Origin: CAYZSU01 sp964480565
GTDB lineage: Bacteria > UBA10199 > 2-02-FULL-44-16 > JAAZCA01
DNA length: 15,577 nucleotides
Assembly: GCA_964480565.1 (NCBI GenBank)
Contig: CAYZSU010000050.1
Span: forward strand, 1 to 15,577
Direction of reading: 5' to 3'
In this document: positions 1-7,573 of the stretch, in pieces
Layout of the letters: every line of letters begins with the position of its first letter
Position numbering within the stretch: the first letter of the stretch is position 1
Position numbers and translations under genes: made by a program
Notes under the pieces: model-generated
Told to the model about the DNA's origin: nothing
Databases searched by the model: none
Seen by the model: only the letters and a program-made list of their open reading frames with translations

Positions 1-46
1 GTCAAACGAAGTTTGACCTGTGAGTACCACGGGCTTGCCCGTGGTT
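1..46. repeat. Two adjacent perfect hairpins, REP-like
   Basis: Two perfect inverted repeats lie side by side. The first pairs GTCAAAC (1-7) with GTTTGAC (11-17) around GAA. The second pairs ACCACGGGC (26-34) with GCCCGTGGT (37-45) around TT. They lie just downstream of the fatty acyl-CoA synthetase gene, which is read on the minus strand. Neither strand has a T-run directly after the stems, so they are not classic intrinsic terminators. The GGGCTTGCCC core resembles the palindromic core of bacterial REP elements; that comparison is from memory. They could still stabilise the 3' end of the upstream mRNA. Confidence 0.55.
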
Positions 47-82
47 ATCTACTTACTAAAAAATAACGAACTAGGGCGTTTT

Positions 83-1780
83 TCAACACTCCCATTTAAA
101 CAAAGGATCAATAATCGATTGGTATTTTTCCTCAATAATATGACGTCGTAATTTTAGCGTTGGCGTTAATTCTTCCTTTTCTATGCTAAAAACATCCGGT
201 AAGATCGCGTATTTTTTAATCGTTTCATAGGATGCCAAATTCGCATTCACCGACTTAATATGCGCATCAATGGTCCGTGCCGTTTCATCATTTAATTCAG
301 CTGTCAATGTAATCAATGCGACCAAATACCGTCGGCCTTCGCCAAACACAATCCCATGCGCTATCAATGGATGTGCAATTAACTTGGATTCAATATAGGT
401 CGGCGAAATATTTTTTCCGCCCGCTGTAATAATCATCTCTTTTTTACGACCTGTTATTTTCAAAAAATCATTATCCACCCATCGACCCAAATCACCGGTG
501 CGAAACCAGCCATCAGCTGTAAAGGCTCTTTTTGTTTCTTTCGGATAATTTAAATATCCATTAAAGACCATATCCCCTTTAAGCAAAACTTCATTGTCCT
601 CGCTTAGTTGAATTTGCATATGTGGCAAGGCTTTTCCAACAGTGCCCAGCCGAAAATCATTTAACTCATTTACAGCCACTGCAGCAAATGTTTCTGTCAA
701 CCCATACCCTTCAATAATTGAAATATCTGCCATAATAAAAAACCGTGCCACTTCTTGGGATAAATGAGCACCACCACAGATAATACTATGCAATTTTCCG
801 CCAAGCATTGTTCTCAATTTTGAAAAAAACATTCGATCAAATACATAACGCAAACAAACAATCCAAAACGGTACTTTTCGATGACGTTCTTTGCACGTCA
901 CATATGTATTACCCACAGACAACGCAAGCTGAAATAACTGTCTTTGCCACAGTGGCTTTTGACTGACAGCAATATGTACTTTCTCATAAATTTTCTCCAA
1001 CATACGCGGCACACCGCAAACAAAATTTGGCTGCATCGATTGATAGACCTCAGGCAATTGCTCAATACTCTGAGCATATACCGCCTGACATCCATAGGCG
1101 AATAAATAAAATTGTATCATACGCCCAAGCACATGCGACAACGGCAACCATAATAGCCCACGATCCGCGTGATTGAATAAAAAAATATGTTTAACTGCAT
1201 TTATTTCTGCGGCAATATTTGCATGAGTAATAATACAGGCTTTGAGCTTACCGGTAGTACCGCTTGTATAGACATACGTTGCTGGCGCAGACAATTCCTG
1301 ATTAATTTGATCAAATTTCAAAGTGCTACTAGCATGATGAATCGCATCCCAGACACCCTGATGCCGTCCATTCTCTGTGATCTGCCAGATATGAAATTCA
1401 GATAATGACCCATTCTGTTTGATCTTATCAAGACGCCTTGCATAATCATCATCATATACCACGATCAAAGTAATATCGCACTCAGTTAAAATATGACTGA
1501 TTTGCTCATCCGTATAGGTTGGGTAAATTGGCACTGATATCGCCTGATTAGCCAATATCGCAAAATCCGTTAACGTCCATTCATAGCATGTTGGCGCCCA
1601 TATGGCCACGCGATCGCCCGCACAAATACCTTGCTCTTTCATGGCAAACGCCAAGCGCTCTGCATGCATAATCATTTCTTTGTATGTGTGTGATTTCCAT
1701 TGTTGCGCTCTTTTAAAATGCACACATGGCTGATCATGCAAAGCCTTGCTCATCTCATCAATGGATGTAAGTATATGCAA
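83..1780 (-). CDS. Long-chain fatty acid-CoA ligase (AMP-binding, FadD15/LACS-like)
   Basis: This ANL-superfamily adenylating enzyme is predicted to convert long-chain fatty acids plus ATP and CoA into acyl-CoA, at the cytoplasmic membrane face. Numbering from the longest possible start (1795, 570 aa): P-loop motif YTSGTTGKLKAC near 176-187, adenylate motif YGLTE at 364-368, TGD at 434-436 followed by DFLKITGRKKEMI and GGKNISP, and the C-terminal ELTPTLKLRR with the likely catalytic lysine K548. Length is normal for the bacterial LACS group. The P-loop is unusual: the common PKG after TSGTTG reads LKA. The start is uncertain. TTG at 1780 has GTGAGG five bases upstream and gives 565 aa, so I prefer it. 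TTG at 1795 and ATG at 1753 are alternatives with poorer sites. It lies 65-80 bp behind the YraN-like gene on the same strand, possibly co-transcribed. Fatty-acid specificity is inferred from overall similarity. Confidence 0.88.
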   Translation of the reverse strand: MHILTSIDEMSKALHDQPCVHFKRAQQWKSHTYKEMIMHAERLAFAMKEQGICAGDRVAIWAPTCYEWTLTDFAILANQAISVPIYPTYTDEQISHILTECDITLIVVYDDDYARRLDKIKQNGSLSEFHIWQITENGRHQGVWDAIHHASSTLKFDQINQELSAPATYVYTSGTTGKLKACIITHANIAAEINAVKHIFLFNHADRGLLWLPLSHVLGRMIQFYLFAYGCQAVYAQSIEQLPEVYQSMQPNFVCGVPRMLEKIYEKVHIAVSQKPLWQRQLFQLALSVGNTYVTCKERHRKVPFWIVCLRYVFDRMFFSKLRTMLGGKLHSIICGGAHLSQEVARFFIMADISIIEGYGLTETFAAVAVNELNDFRLGTVGKALPHMQIQLSEDNEVLLKGDMVFNGYLNYPKETKRAFTADGWFRTGDLGRWVDNDFLKITGRKKEMIITAGGKNISPTYIESKLIAHPLIAHGIVFGEGRRYLVALITLTAELNDETARTIDAHIKSVNANLASYETIKKYAILPDVFSIEKEELTPTLKLRRHIIEEKYQSIIDPLFKWEC

Positions 1781-1860
1781 AATTACCTCACTCAATGGGG
1801 TTGCCCTTAGGAACGCCCGCCTTCGGTGTTATCCAACAAATTGATTTATGTCTAGGGCAA

Positions 1861-2226
1861 TTATTCAATAATAAACGCATCACCATAATATGAAATTCGC
1901 GGTTTTGTTTGGTCAAATAATACAGCTATGACATCAAAATGACATTGCATATCATCGAACCGACCATCGCTACCCATTAGAAATCGTTGGGACGCTCGAA
2001 TGATACGTTTTTTCTTGCGCGTATCAATGGTCTCTTCTGGTAAACCAAAATAGGCATGTTGTTTAGAGCGAACTTCAATAAAATGAAGGTCCTTTTTCTT
2101 CCTTGCAATAATATCCAATTCACTGTCCACATAACGCATATTTTGAGAGATGATTTGAAAGCCATTGGCTTTTAAAAAATCACATGCACATGCTTCACCA
2201 GCATCGCCTAAATCCTTTGATTTCAT
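1861..2226 (-). CDS. yraN: YraN family (UPF0102) nuclease-fold protein
   Basis: A small cytoplasmic protein of the YraN/UPF0102 family, which has a restriction-endonuclease-like (PD-(D/E)XK) fold; its cellular role is not settled. From ATG at 2226 it has 121 residues, the usual length. Visible landmarks are the N-terminal helix with GDAGEACACDFL, then SELDIIA (E36, D38; most relatives have GEIDLI, so G is replaced by S), the IEVRSK motif (E51), and a C-terminal CHFDVIAV strand matching the family's RFDVV. The frame stays open to TTG 2283 and also has ATG 2244. I choose 2226 because the family homology begins there, but no good Shine-Dalgarno precedes any of the three. It follows mutS by about 230 bp and precedes the acyl-CoA synthetase on the same strand. 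Confidence 0.85.
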   Translation of the reverse strand: MKSKDLGDAGEACACDFLKANGFQIISQNMRYVDSELDIIARKKKDLHFIEVRSKQHAYFGLPEETIDTRKKKRIIRASQRFLMGSDGRFDDMQCHFDVIAVLFDQTKPRISYYGDAFIIE

Positions 2227-2387
2227 GGAGAAAGGAACTATCATGATATAATCAGAAAGGCAATGAATGGGGTTGTTGAACAACTCCCAAAGTTGCTATT
2301 TAGAGGGCCGTCCCTGAAAGAAAGCATTCACCCACGCGCCAAGCCCCTAAAAATAGACATATCACATCAGGGCGATTGCATAAAAAA

Positions 2388-2450
2388 TTCAGTGATTTGG
2401 TGGTTGAGCGAAGTCGAAATTAGCAGAGTCAACGTTCAGTGATTTGATGG
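2388..2450. repeat. Two direct copies of a 16-bp motif downstream of mutS
   Basis: The 16-mer TTCAGTGATTTGGTGG at 2388-2403 recurs with one change (TTCAGTGATTTGATGG) at 2435-2450, 47 bp apart, just before the mutS stop codon. Between them lies GGTTGAGCGAAGTCGAAAT, whose reverse complement has the TTCGACTTCGCTCAACC pattern that often appears in dispersed bacterial repeats (from memory). No clear mutS terminator is visible in 2284-2458. Confidence 0.45.
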
Positions 2451-2458
2451 TAATCCCA

Positions 2459-5068
2459 TCAAAGAAGTTGTTTTAATTCATGCAATACATTCAATGCTTC
2501 CAATGGGGTCATCGCACTTGTATCAATATCATTGATACGACCAACGATCTTACTATCCGGTACATGATCAAATAACTGGCATTGCACCATAGAGGCATGA
2601 TCTGCAGTGTCTTGATGCGCGGCCAATCTGGGCTGTCCAATCTCATCAAGTTCCGTGGACTCTAAATTATACAGCACCTCATTGGCGCGGGAAATAACTG
2701 TTTTTGGCAAACCAGCCAACTTTGCCACTTCTATACCATAGCTACGTGATGTACCACCTGCAATTAATTTACGAAGAAACACAATCTCACCAGCCCACTC
2801 CTTGATTGCAATTTGCATATTTCGAATACCAGGTTTTGTGGTCGCTAAATCAGTGAGTTCATGATAATGCGTCGCAAACATCGTGCGAGCCCCGATATGA
2901 TCATGCAAATGCTCTGCAATGGACCATGCAATGGCCAAACCATCAAAGGTTGATGTCCCTCGCCCAATTTCGTCGATAATAATTAAACTACGATTACTTG
3001 CCTCATTTAATATTGTGGCCGCCTCTGCCATTTCAACCATAAATGTCGATTGACCTTTTGATAATGCATCCGATGCACCAACACGTGTAAAAATACGATC
3101 AACGACGCCAATATGTGCTGATTTTGCAGGAACATAAGACCCGATTTGGGCCAAAAGAACGATCAGCGCTGTTTGGCGCATAATTGTTGACTTACCCGCC
3201 ATATTTGGCCCAGTAATCATCATAATCTGCGAATCAGTATCATCCAAGCGTACATCATTTGGAATAAAACGCTCAGATGTGCATAGGCGCTCAATAATAG
3301 GATGCCTGCCCTCACATATATCAATATAGCCACTACCATCAACTTCAGGTCGGCAGTAATTATATTGCGCGGCATTTGCAGCAAATGCCAAGAAAACATC
3401 GATTTGTGCAATGGCATCTGCAGCTGATAATATGTGCGGCACCCATGTTTGCAAATTATTGCGAATCAATACAAATAAATCATATTCCAATACTTTTGCT
3501 TTATCCTTTGCGCCAATCACACGTTCTTCATAGGTTTTTAACTCTTCTGTAATATAGCGTTCTGCATTGCTTAGAGTTTGTTTTCGAATATAATGATCTG
3601 GTACTTTATCCTTATGAAGATGGGTAACCTCCAAATAATAGCCAAATACTCTATTGTATCGAATTTTAAGGGATGAAATACCTGTTTTTTTACGTTCACT
3701 CGATTCCAACTTAGCAATAAATTGCTTTCCCTGACTCATCAACTCTTTCAATTCATCCAAGTCTGCATTTATTCCTGACTCAATAACTCCACCATCACGC
3801 AATGAAATAGGTGGATCAGATACAATCGATTGATCGATCAGCTGAATAATTTCAGAAAAATCACAGATCGTATCGTGCAAAATAGCCAATACTCCGGATA
3901 CTGCACTGTCATTGATGGCCTGTTTAATTTTGTGGCATGATTTTAAAGACTGACTCAGTGCAATGACATCCCTTGCATTGGCTGAACCAATAGCAATACG
4001 ACTACAAATACGTTCAATATCATAGATATCTTTTAATAAATCAGGCAATTGAACCATTAAATGCCTATTTTTGAGAAGCTCATCCACAGCATCCAATCGC
4101 TGATTAATTTGCAGGGGATCCATCAGCGGGTAGAGCAAAAAAGAGCGAAGTTTTCTAGAACCCAACGATGTATACGTTTGATCAATTGCATGCAGCACAG
4201 AACCTTGTTTTTTATTCTCAATCATTGTGGCACACAACTCTAAATTTCTTGATGTTGATTCATCCACGCATAATCGGTCATTCAATTGATAGCCATTAAT
4301 ATGAAACAATGACTCAGTCTTTCCTTTTTGAGTATCCACTATATAATGATATAATAATTTGGCCGCATGTGCAGCTACTGGCATTTGCGATTCCAATTCC
4401 AAATACCCTGATAGTTCCTGTAGTTGCAATGACGCCCCATCCAACAAATTAACATGACTGATCATAGTATTTGGAAATCGAGCAATTAATTTTAAATACA
4501 ATTCTGATTGAGTATCTATTGTCTGCGCTAATACTACTTCTTTAGGATTTAAACGCGATAATTCATCACATACTTGCTGTATGGAGCTAAACTGTGTGGC
4601 CTGAAAAAAACTCGTAGAAATATCAGCTACAGACAATCCAATATGCGTATCCATCGTGCAAAGAGATACAATAAAATTATGACTTAATGCATCTAAGCCA
4701 AGGCCATCGGCAATCAGACCAGGTGTAAATACACGAGTGACTTCTCTTTTAACAATTCCTTTGGCTTGTTTGGGATCTTCCACTTGTTCGCAAATCGCTA
4801 CTTTTTTGCCATTTTGCAAAAGCTTCGATAGATAGGGTTCCATCGAATGATAGGGGACACCACATAATGGAATCGGATTTGGATCCTTACTATTACGAGA
4901 CGTTAATGTAATTTCAAGAATCTTTGATGCAATCTCTGCATCTTCATAAAACATTTCATAAAAATCCCCCAAACGAAAAAATAAAATAGTATCCGGATAT
5001 TGGGATTTAATTTCTAGGTATTGGCGCAACATCGGTGTTAGCGCTTTAGTTTCTTTGGGATTTGGCAT
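2459..5068 (-). CDS. mutS: DNA mismatch repair protein MutS
   Basis: MutS recognises mismatches and small loops in newly replicated DNA as a dimer or tetramer and recruits MutL. At 869 aa it is full length. Domain I holds the mismatch-wedging motif DFYEMF with F36 and E38, at the same numbers as in E. coli. Connector, lever and clamp domains fill about 120-600. The ATPase has Walker A GPNMAGKST at 620-628, STFMVEM at 674-680, Walker B LIIIDEIGRG with D699 and E700, then GTSTFDG and the THYHEL switch near 734-739. The C-terminal TPLEALNVLHELKQLL (854-869) is the helical tetramerisation segment. ATG at 5068 gives the normal N-terminus although no strong ribosome binding site precedes it. It diverges from the tRNA unit. 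A TATACT at 5113-5118 (minus strand) is a candidate -10 without a convincing -35. Confidence 0.98.
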   Translation of the reverse strand: MPNPKETKALTPMLRQYLEIKSQYPDTILFFRLGDFYEMFYEDAEIASKILEITLTSRNSKDPNPIPLCGVPYHSMEPYLSKLLQNGKKVAICEQVEDPKQAKGIVKREVTRVFTPGLIADGLGLDALSHNFIVSLCTMDTHIGLSVADISTSFFQATQFSSIQQVCDELSRLNPKEVVLAQTIDTQSELYLKLIARFPNTMISHVNLLDGASLQLQELSGYLELESQMPVAAHAAKLLYHYIVDTQKGKTESLFHINGYQLNDRLCVDESTSRNLELCATMIENKKQGSVLHAIDQTYTSLGSRKLRSFLLYPLMDPLQINQRLDAVDELLKNRHLMVQLPDLLKDIYDIERICSRIAIGSANARDVIALSQSLKSCHKIKQAINDSAVSGVLAILHDTICDFSEIIQLIDQSIVSDPPISLRDGGVIESGINADLDELKELMSQGKQFIAKLESSERKKTGISSLKIRYNRVFGYYLEVTHLHKDKVPDHYIRKQTLSNAERYITEELKTYEERVIGAKDKAKVLEYDLFVLIRNNLQTWVPHILSAADAIAQIDVFLAFAANAAQYNYCRPEVDGSGYIDICEGRHPIIERLCTSERFIPNDVRLDDTDSQIMMITGPNMAGKSTIMRQTALIVLLAQIGSYVPAKSAHIGVVDRIFTRVGASDALSKGQSTFMVEMAEAATILNEASNRSLIIIDEIGRGTSTFDGLAIAWSIAEHLHDHIGARTMFATHYHELTDLATTKPGIRNMQIAIKEWAGEIVFLRKLIAGGTSRSYGIEVAKLAGLPKTVISRANEVLYNLESTELDEIGQPRLAAHQDTADHASMVQCQLFDHVPDSKIVGRINDIDTSAMTPLEALNVLHELKQLL

Positions 5069-5170
5069 ATGGGGCGTCTATCATGGCTTAATATCGGGAT
5101 CAAGAAAAAGGTAGTATATTCTATTTATTTCAATGCCTGACACCGTATAAATCTAAATTATCTAAAATAT

Positions 5171-5197
5171 TTGACAAAAATTAATTAGTTTGATAAC
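5171..5197 (+). promoter_or_regulatory. Candidate promoter of the tRNA-Lys/tRNA-Glu unit
   Basis: A perfect TTGACA -35 box is at 5171-5176. The -10 is less clear: GATAAC at 5192-5197 is the best TATAAT-like word, with a short 15-bp spacer. It lies about 32 bp upstream of mature tRNA-Lys and is the only promoter-like sequence before the tRNA pair. Confidence 0.45.
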
Positions 5198-5208
5198 AAC
5201 TCGCTTCA

Positions 5209-5228
5209 ATTCATGGTGCGCCATGAAT
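5209..5228. repeat. Perfect 8-bp inverted repeat abutting tRNA-Lys
   Basis: ATTCATGG (5209-5216) and CCATGAAT (5221-5228) form a perfect stem around TGCG, ending exactly one base before the mature tRNA-Lys 5' end at 5229. In the transcript this would be a leader hairpin stacked on the tRNA acceptor stem, and so a possible processing determinant. Confidence 0.6.
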
Positions 5229-5301
5229 GGGTCGCTAGCTCAGTCGGTAGAGCAACGCCCTTTTAAGGCGTGGGTCCCCGGTTCGAGCCCGGGGCGACTC
5301 A
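5229..5301 (+). tRNA. tRNA-Lys (anticodon TTT)
   Basis: A complete 73-nt cloverleaf. The acceptor GGGTCGC (5229-5235) pairs with GCGACTC (5294-5300) with one G-T pair. The D arm has GCTC/GAGC. The anticodon stem ACGCC/GGCGT encloses the loop CTTTTAA, giving anticodon TTT. The variable loop is GGGTC. The T stem CCCGG/CCGGG encloses TTCGAGC. The discriminator is A5301. CCA is not encoded (CAA follows), so it must be added after transcription. It decodes AAA/AAG. Only 4 nt separate it from tRNA-Glu. Confidence 0.97.
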
Positions 5302-5305
5302 CAAT

Positions 5306-5378
5306 GACCCCATCGTCTAGAGGCCTAGGACACCGGCCTTTCACGCCGACGGCACGGGTTCGAATCCCGTTGGGGTCG
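5306..5378 (+). tRNA. tRNA-Glu (anticodon TTC)
   Basis: A 73-nt cloverleaf. The acceptor GACCCCA pairs with TGGGGTC (5371-5377). The D arm GTCT...GGAC is typical of tRNA-Glu. The anticodon loop CTTTCAC gives TTC. The T stem ACGGG/CCCGT encloses TTCGAAT. The discriminator is G5378, as expected for Glu. CCA is not encoded (CA follows). The anticodon stem CCGGC/GCCGA leaves a C27-A43 mismatch at its top, where E. coli tRNA-Glu has C-G. It is the second gene of the two-tRNA transcript. Confidence 0.96.
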
Positions 5379-5387
5379 CAATAAAAA

Positions 5388-5418
5388 GGAATAGCACAAA
5401 TGTGTTATTCCTTTTTTT
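5388..5418 (+). terminator. Intrinsic terminator of the tRNA unit
   Basis: GGAATAGCACA (5388-5398) pairs with TGTGTTATTCC (5401-5411) with a single G-T pair, and a run of seven T follows (5412-5418). It lies ten bases after tRNA-Glu. An A-run before the stem could also let it work on the other strand. Confidence 0.9.
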
Positions 5419-5513
5419 ATTATCTCACATAGTTTCTCTGCAAAGCATTTTCTGGAATACGCAAGCCAACCTGCGAAAATGCCACTACAAACAGCAGTAC
5501 TTTTTAGCAATCC

Positions 5514-5542
5514 TTGAATTCCTTCCTTATTTAAGCTATATA
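5514..5542 (+). promoter_or_regulatory. Sigma-70-like promoter of the exported protein gene
   Basis: TTGAAT (5514-5519) and TATATA (5537-5542) are separated by 17 bp, about 45 bp ahead of the ATG at 5587. This is one of the better promoter matches in the window, and the gene has its own terminator. Confidence 0.6.
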
Positions 5543-5576
5543 TTCAAAACAATAAATCGTATTATTTAACCAATAA

Positions 5577-5584
5577 GGGGGGGG
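5577..5584 (+). promoter_or_regulatory. G8 homopolymer forming the ribosome binding site
   Basis: Eight consecutive G (5577-5584) sit between AA and AA directly before ATG 5587, reading AAGGGGGGGGAAATG. The tract includes the AAGGGG-type Shine-Dalgarno and also sets its spacing to the start codon, so a gain or loss of one G would change translation initiation, not the reading frame. Confidence 0.6.
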
Positions 5585-5586
5585 AA

Positions 5587-7170
5587 ATGAAATTTAGACG
5601 TCGGTTTATGCTGTTCTTTATCGTCTTGAGCGCTATTGCACTTGTATCCTGGCAATGCGGAAGTTCAACAACATCAACAACGAGCACTGACTCGAGTTCA
5701 AGCAGCATCGCATTTCCAGATGGACTAGCCATTGCATCACCTACCGATGCATCAGAGGCTAATACTAATATTTCACTAATCGGCAAGGCAACGAGTTATG
5801 AAGTCGAATGGGCTGGCATCGATACAATTCTCAATGCAACATCATTAGCGAGTTGTGCCGCAGACTTTACCCAATTATTTACACAACCCTCTGATGCCAA
5901 TTGTTATGGCCCTGAGATGGGTTATGAATCCCACCCAGAAAGCGGTACAGATGGTGATTTACCCGTGGGTGACTTGGGTCTATGGACGGAAAATGAAGGC
6001 AGTTCTACAGAAGCATGCGCTGCTGCTGAGCTCAATGCCCGCATGGACGGTATTAAAGAACAAAGCACTGCTGCACTATCACTTTTGGCCAGCATGGTAT
6101 GCACAATTAACAATACATCCACACTCACCATGCCCAGCGCAGGATCATCGCTTAGTATGGCATCTGAGATGACCAGCATGGCTACAGCTGCAGGTGCAAC
6201 GGGCATGACTTTCAATAGTGCAAGTATCAGTGTTGCCAGTACAACGGTCGGTTCCAGCACATATACGGATTATACCTATAGCATCAATATTAGCATTACA
6301 GGTGCCGTAGCCACCACACTGCAAGTGGACATGACGCATCGCCCATTGGACTCCAGTAACAACACCTATCGCGGTAGATTCAGCTATTATTTCGATAACC
6401 AGGATGCCATTGGTAATTGTAATCGTGATTTTGGCGCATTGAATACTGCGGATATCACAGAGCTTGGATCCGTGGTATATGAAAAAAGTGCATCCACATC
6501 GCTTAAATTTGATGCGCGCTACACACAAGCTTGTGGTGCTAGCAATACAGCCGTACTGGTCAGCAATGAATTGGACCCAACGGTAAAAGCCAAAACAGAC
6601 AATATGGCAGGCGGCCCGGATATCAGCGGATGGGCAGCTAATTTTAACAAAGTTGTGGCAGATTTCGATCCAACCACCAATATCGGCAATTTCATTCTTG
6701 CCTGGCAGGCAGGCGCTGGTGATGGTGCAATTCGCGCATTCAACCTTACTTTAAATGATGCTGATAGCGATGGCTACTTGGAAGGTTCCGCATATTATGG
6801 TTTTGGCGATGACATTGCCACAGCTACTGGCGATATCGTTGGCATGTATTGCAATTGGGCTGGCCCCAATGGCGGTGCAGGCAATAATACAAGTGTTCGA
6901 CTCGATAATTATGCACAGCGCCAAGTGATCGATGAAAGCAGCAGCACTGGTATTTTTGCAGCCACTACCAGCGATATTTTATATGCCCCCACCAATTTAT
7001 GTGATATGGACGCCAGCGATGTTACAGCAGGGTATAAATATGATGAAGATCTGGATGGTACAGTGGATGTGATCAGTGCCTTCACCCATGAGCTCATCGA
7101 TATTACGGATGCCACGGATGGTATTACAGCGAGTGGTTTCACATTGCCAACAGCACCGACAGGACCATAA
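5587..7170 (+). CDS. Exported Ser/Thr-rich protein of unknown function, possible lipoprotein
   Basis: I do not recognise the family of this 527-aa protein. The N-terminus is an export signal: MKFRRR, a hydrophobic core at about 8-20, then LVSWQC24. C24 is followed by a low-complexity CGSSTTSTTST linker, which looks like a lipoprotein, but Q at -1 and W at -2 are not a standard lipobox, so type I cleavage is possible. The body is rich in Ser, Thr, Ala and Asp, with nine Cys in all, suiting an oxidising compartment. Two acidic loops resemble calcium sites: DADSDGYLEG (391-400) and DEDLDGTVD (486-494). Alternating hydrophobic/polar stretches (for example 225-250) suggest a mostly beta fold. No membrane segment follows the signal. 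It is a single-gene unit between its own promoter and terminator; the G8 tract at its start is unusual. Likely periplasmic or outer-membrane associated. Confidence 0.75.
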   Translation: MKFRRRFMLFFIVLSAIALVSWQCGSSTTSTTSTDSSSSSIAFPDGLAIASPTDASEANTNISLIGKATSYEVEWAGIDTILNATSLASCAADFTQLFTQPSDANCYGPEMGYESHPESGTDGDLPVGDLGLWTENEGSSTEACAAAELNARMDGIKEQSTAALSLLASMVCTINNTSTLTMPSAGSSLSMASEMTSMATAAGATGMTFNSASISVASTTVGSSTYTDYTYSINISITGAVATTLQVDMTHRPLDSSNNTYRGRFSYYFDNQDAIGNCNRDFGALNTADITELGSVVYEKSASTSLKFDARYTQACGASNTAVLVSNELDPTVKAKTDNMAGGPDISGWAANFNKVVADFDPTTNIGNFILAWQAGAGDGAIRAFNLTLNDADSDGYLEGSAYYGFGDDIATATGDIVGMYCNWAGPNGGAGNNTSVRLDNYAQRQVIDESSSTGIFAATTSDILYAPTNLCDMDASDVTAGYKYDEDLDGTVDVISAFTHELIDITDATDGITASGFTLPTAPTGP

Positions 7171-7191
7171 TCGATACGATAATTTCTACTA

Positions 7192-7218
7192 AAAACGCCC
7201 TCATAAAGAGGGCGTTTT
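7192..7218 (+). terminator. Intrinsic terminator after the exported protein gene
   Basis: AAAACGCCCTC (7192-7202) pairs perfectly with GAGGGCGTTTT (7208-7218) around a 5-nt loop, and ACTTTTT follows. It starts 21 bp after the stop codon. The flanking A and T runs would allow bidirectional action. Confidence 0.92.
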
Positions 7219-7573
7219 ACTTTTTGGTTTTAATGCTATCATGTCAATTCAGGGACTGTTGAGAAATGTTCAGATTCTAGGCGGACAGCGACTATTATAT
7301 TTTTACTGTCGGTAATGCATAAGCGCTTGATCAGCGTAATTATTGCATTGGCATTCATTACGCTGTCACATCGCTAAACAGCAAATTCAATGAGGGCGCA
7401 TACATACGAGTATGTAACCGATTTGAGTTTGCTGGACAACGCCGAAGATGAGCGTTTTGAGGGCAGCCCCATTCATGAAACACCATCTAATGGAAATATC
7501 TGGCATCATATATATAAAAAAACGGCCAGGAAATCCTAGCCGTTTTAGCATTTTTTTTAAATCCAATTAAAAA
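7219..7573. other. Gene-free stretch with structured, dispersed-looking element
   Basis: No supportable gene. From about 7250 (CAGGGACTGTTGAGAAATG) to 7470 (GTTTTGAGGGCAGCCCC) the sequence looks like an inserted noncoding element. Its centre, 7379-7434, folds on itself: CAGCAAATTCAATGAGG pairs imperfectly with CCGATTTGAGTTTGCTG, enclosing ACATAC/GTATGT. The phrasing resembles intergenic elements I recall from other gammaproteobacteria, but I cannot confirm this here. The right end carries the rpsT terminator. Confidence 0.5.
7516..7546 (-). terminator. Intrinsic terminator of rpsT
   Basis: Read on the minus strand, AAAACGGC..AGGA pairs with TCCT..GCCGTTTT (7519-7546, one mismatch) and runs into seven T (plus-strand A-run 7516-7522). 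It sits about 28 bp after the rpsT stop codon. On the plus strand the T-run is separated from the stem by AGCA, so action in that direction would be weaker. Confidence 0.88.

Noticed and set aside
1800..1858. TTGCCCT.../...AGGGCAA inverted repeat between the YraN-like gene and the acyl-CoA synthetase as a terminator
   Set aside because: The loop is about 40 nt and no T-run follows on the minus strand, so a terminator is not supported.
5190..5510. Small frames over the tRNA genes on both strands
   Set aside because: They cover tRNA-Lys, tRNA-Glu and the terminator, so they are not coding.
5855..6743. Overlapping frames of 105-127 codons inside the exported protein gene
   Set aside because: They are shadows; only the 5587 frame has a promoter, ribosome binding site and signal peptide.
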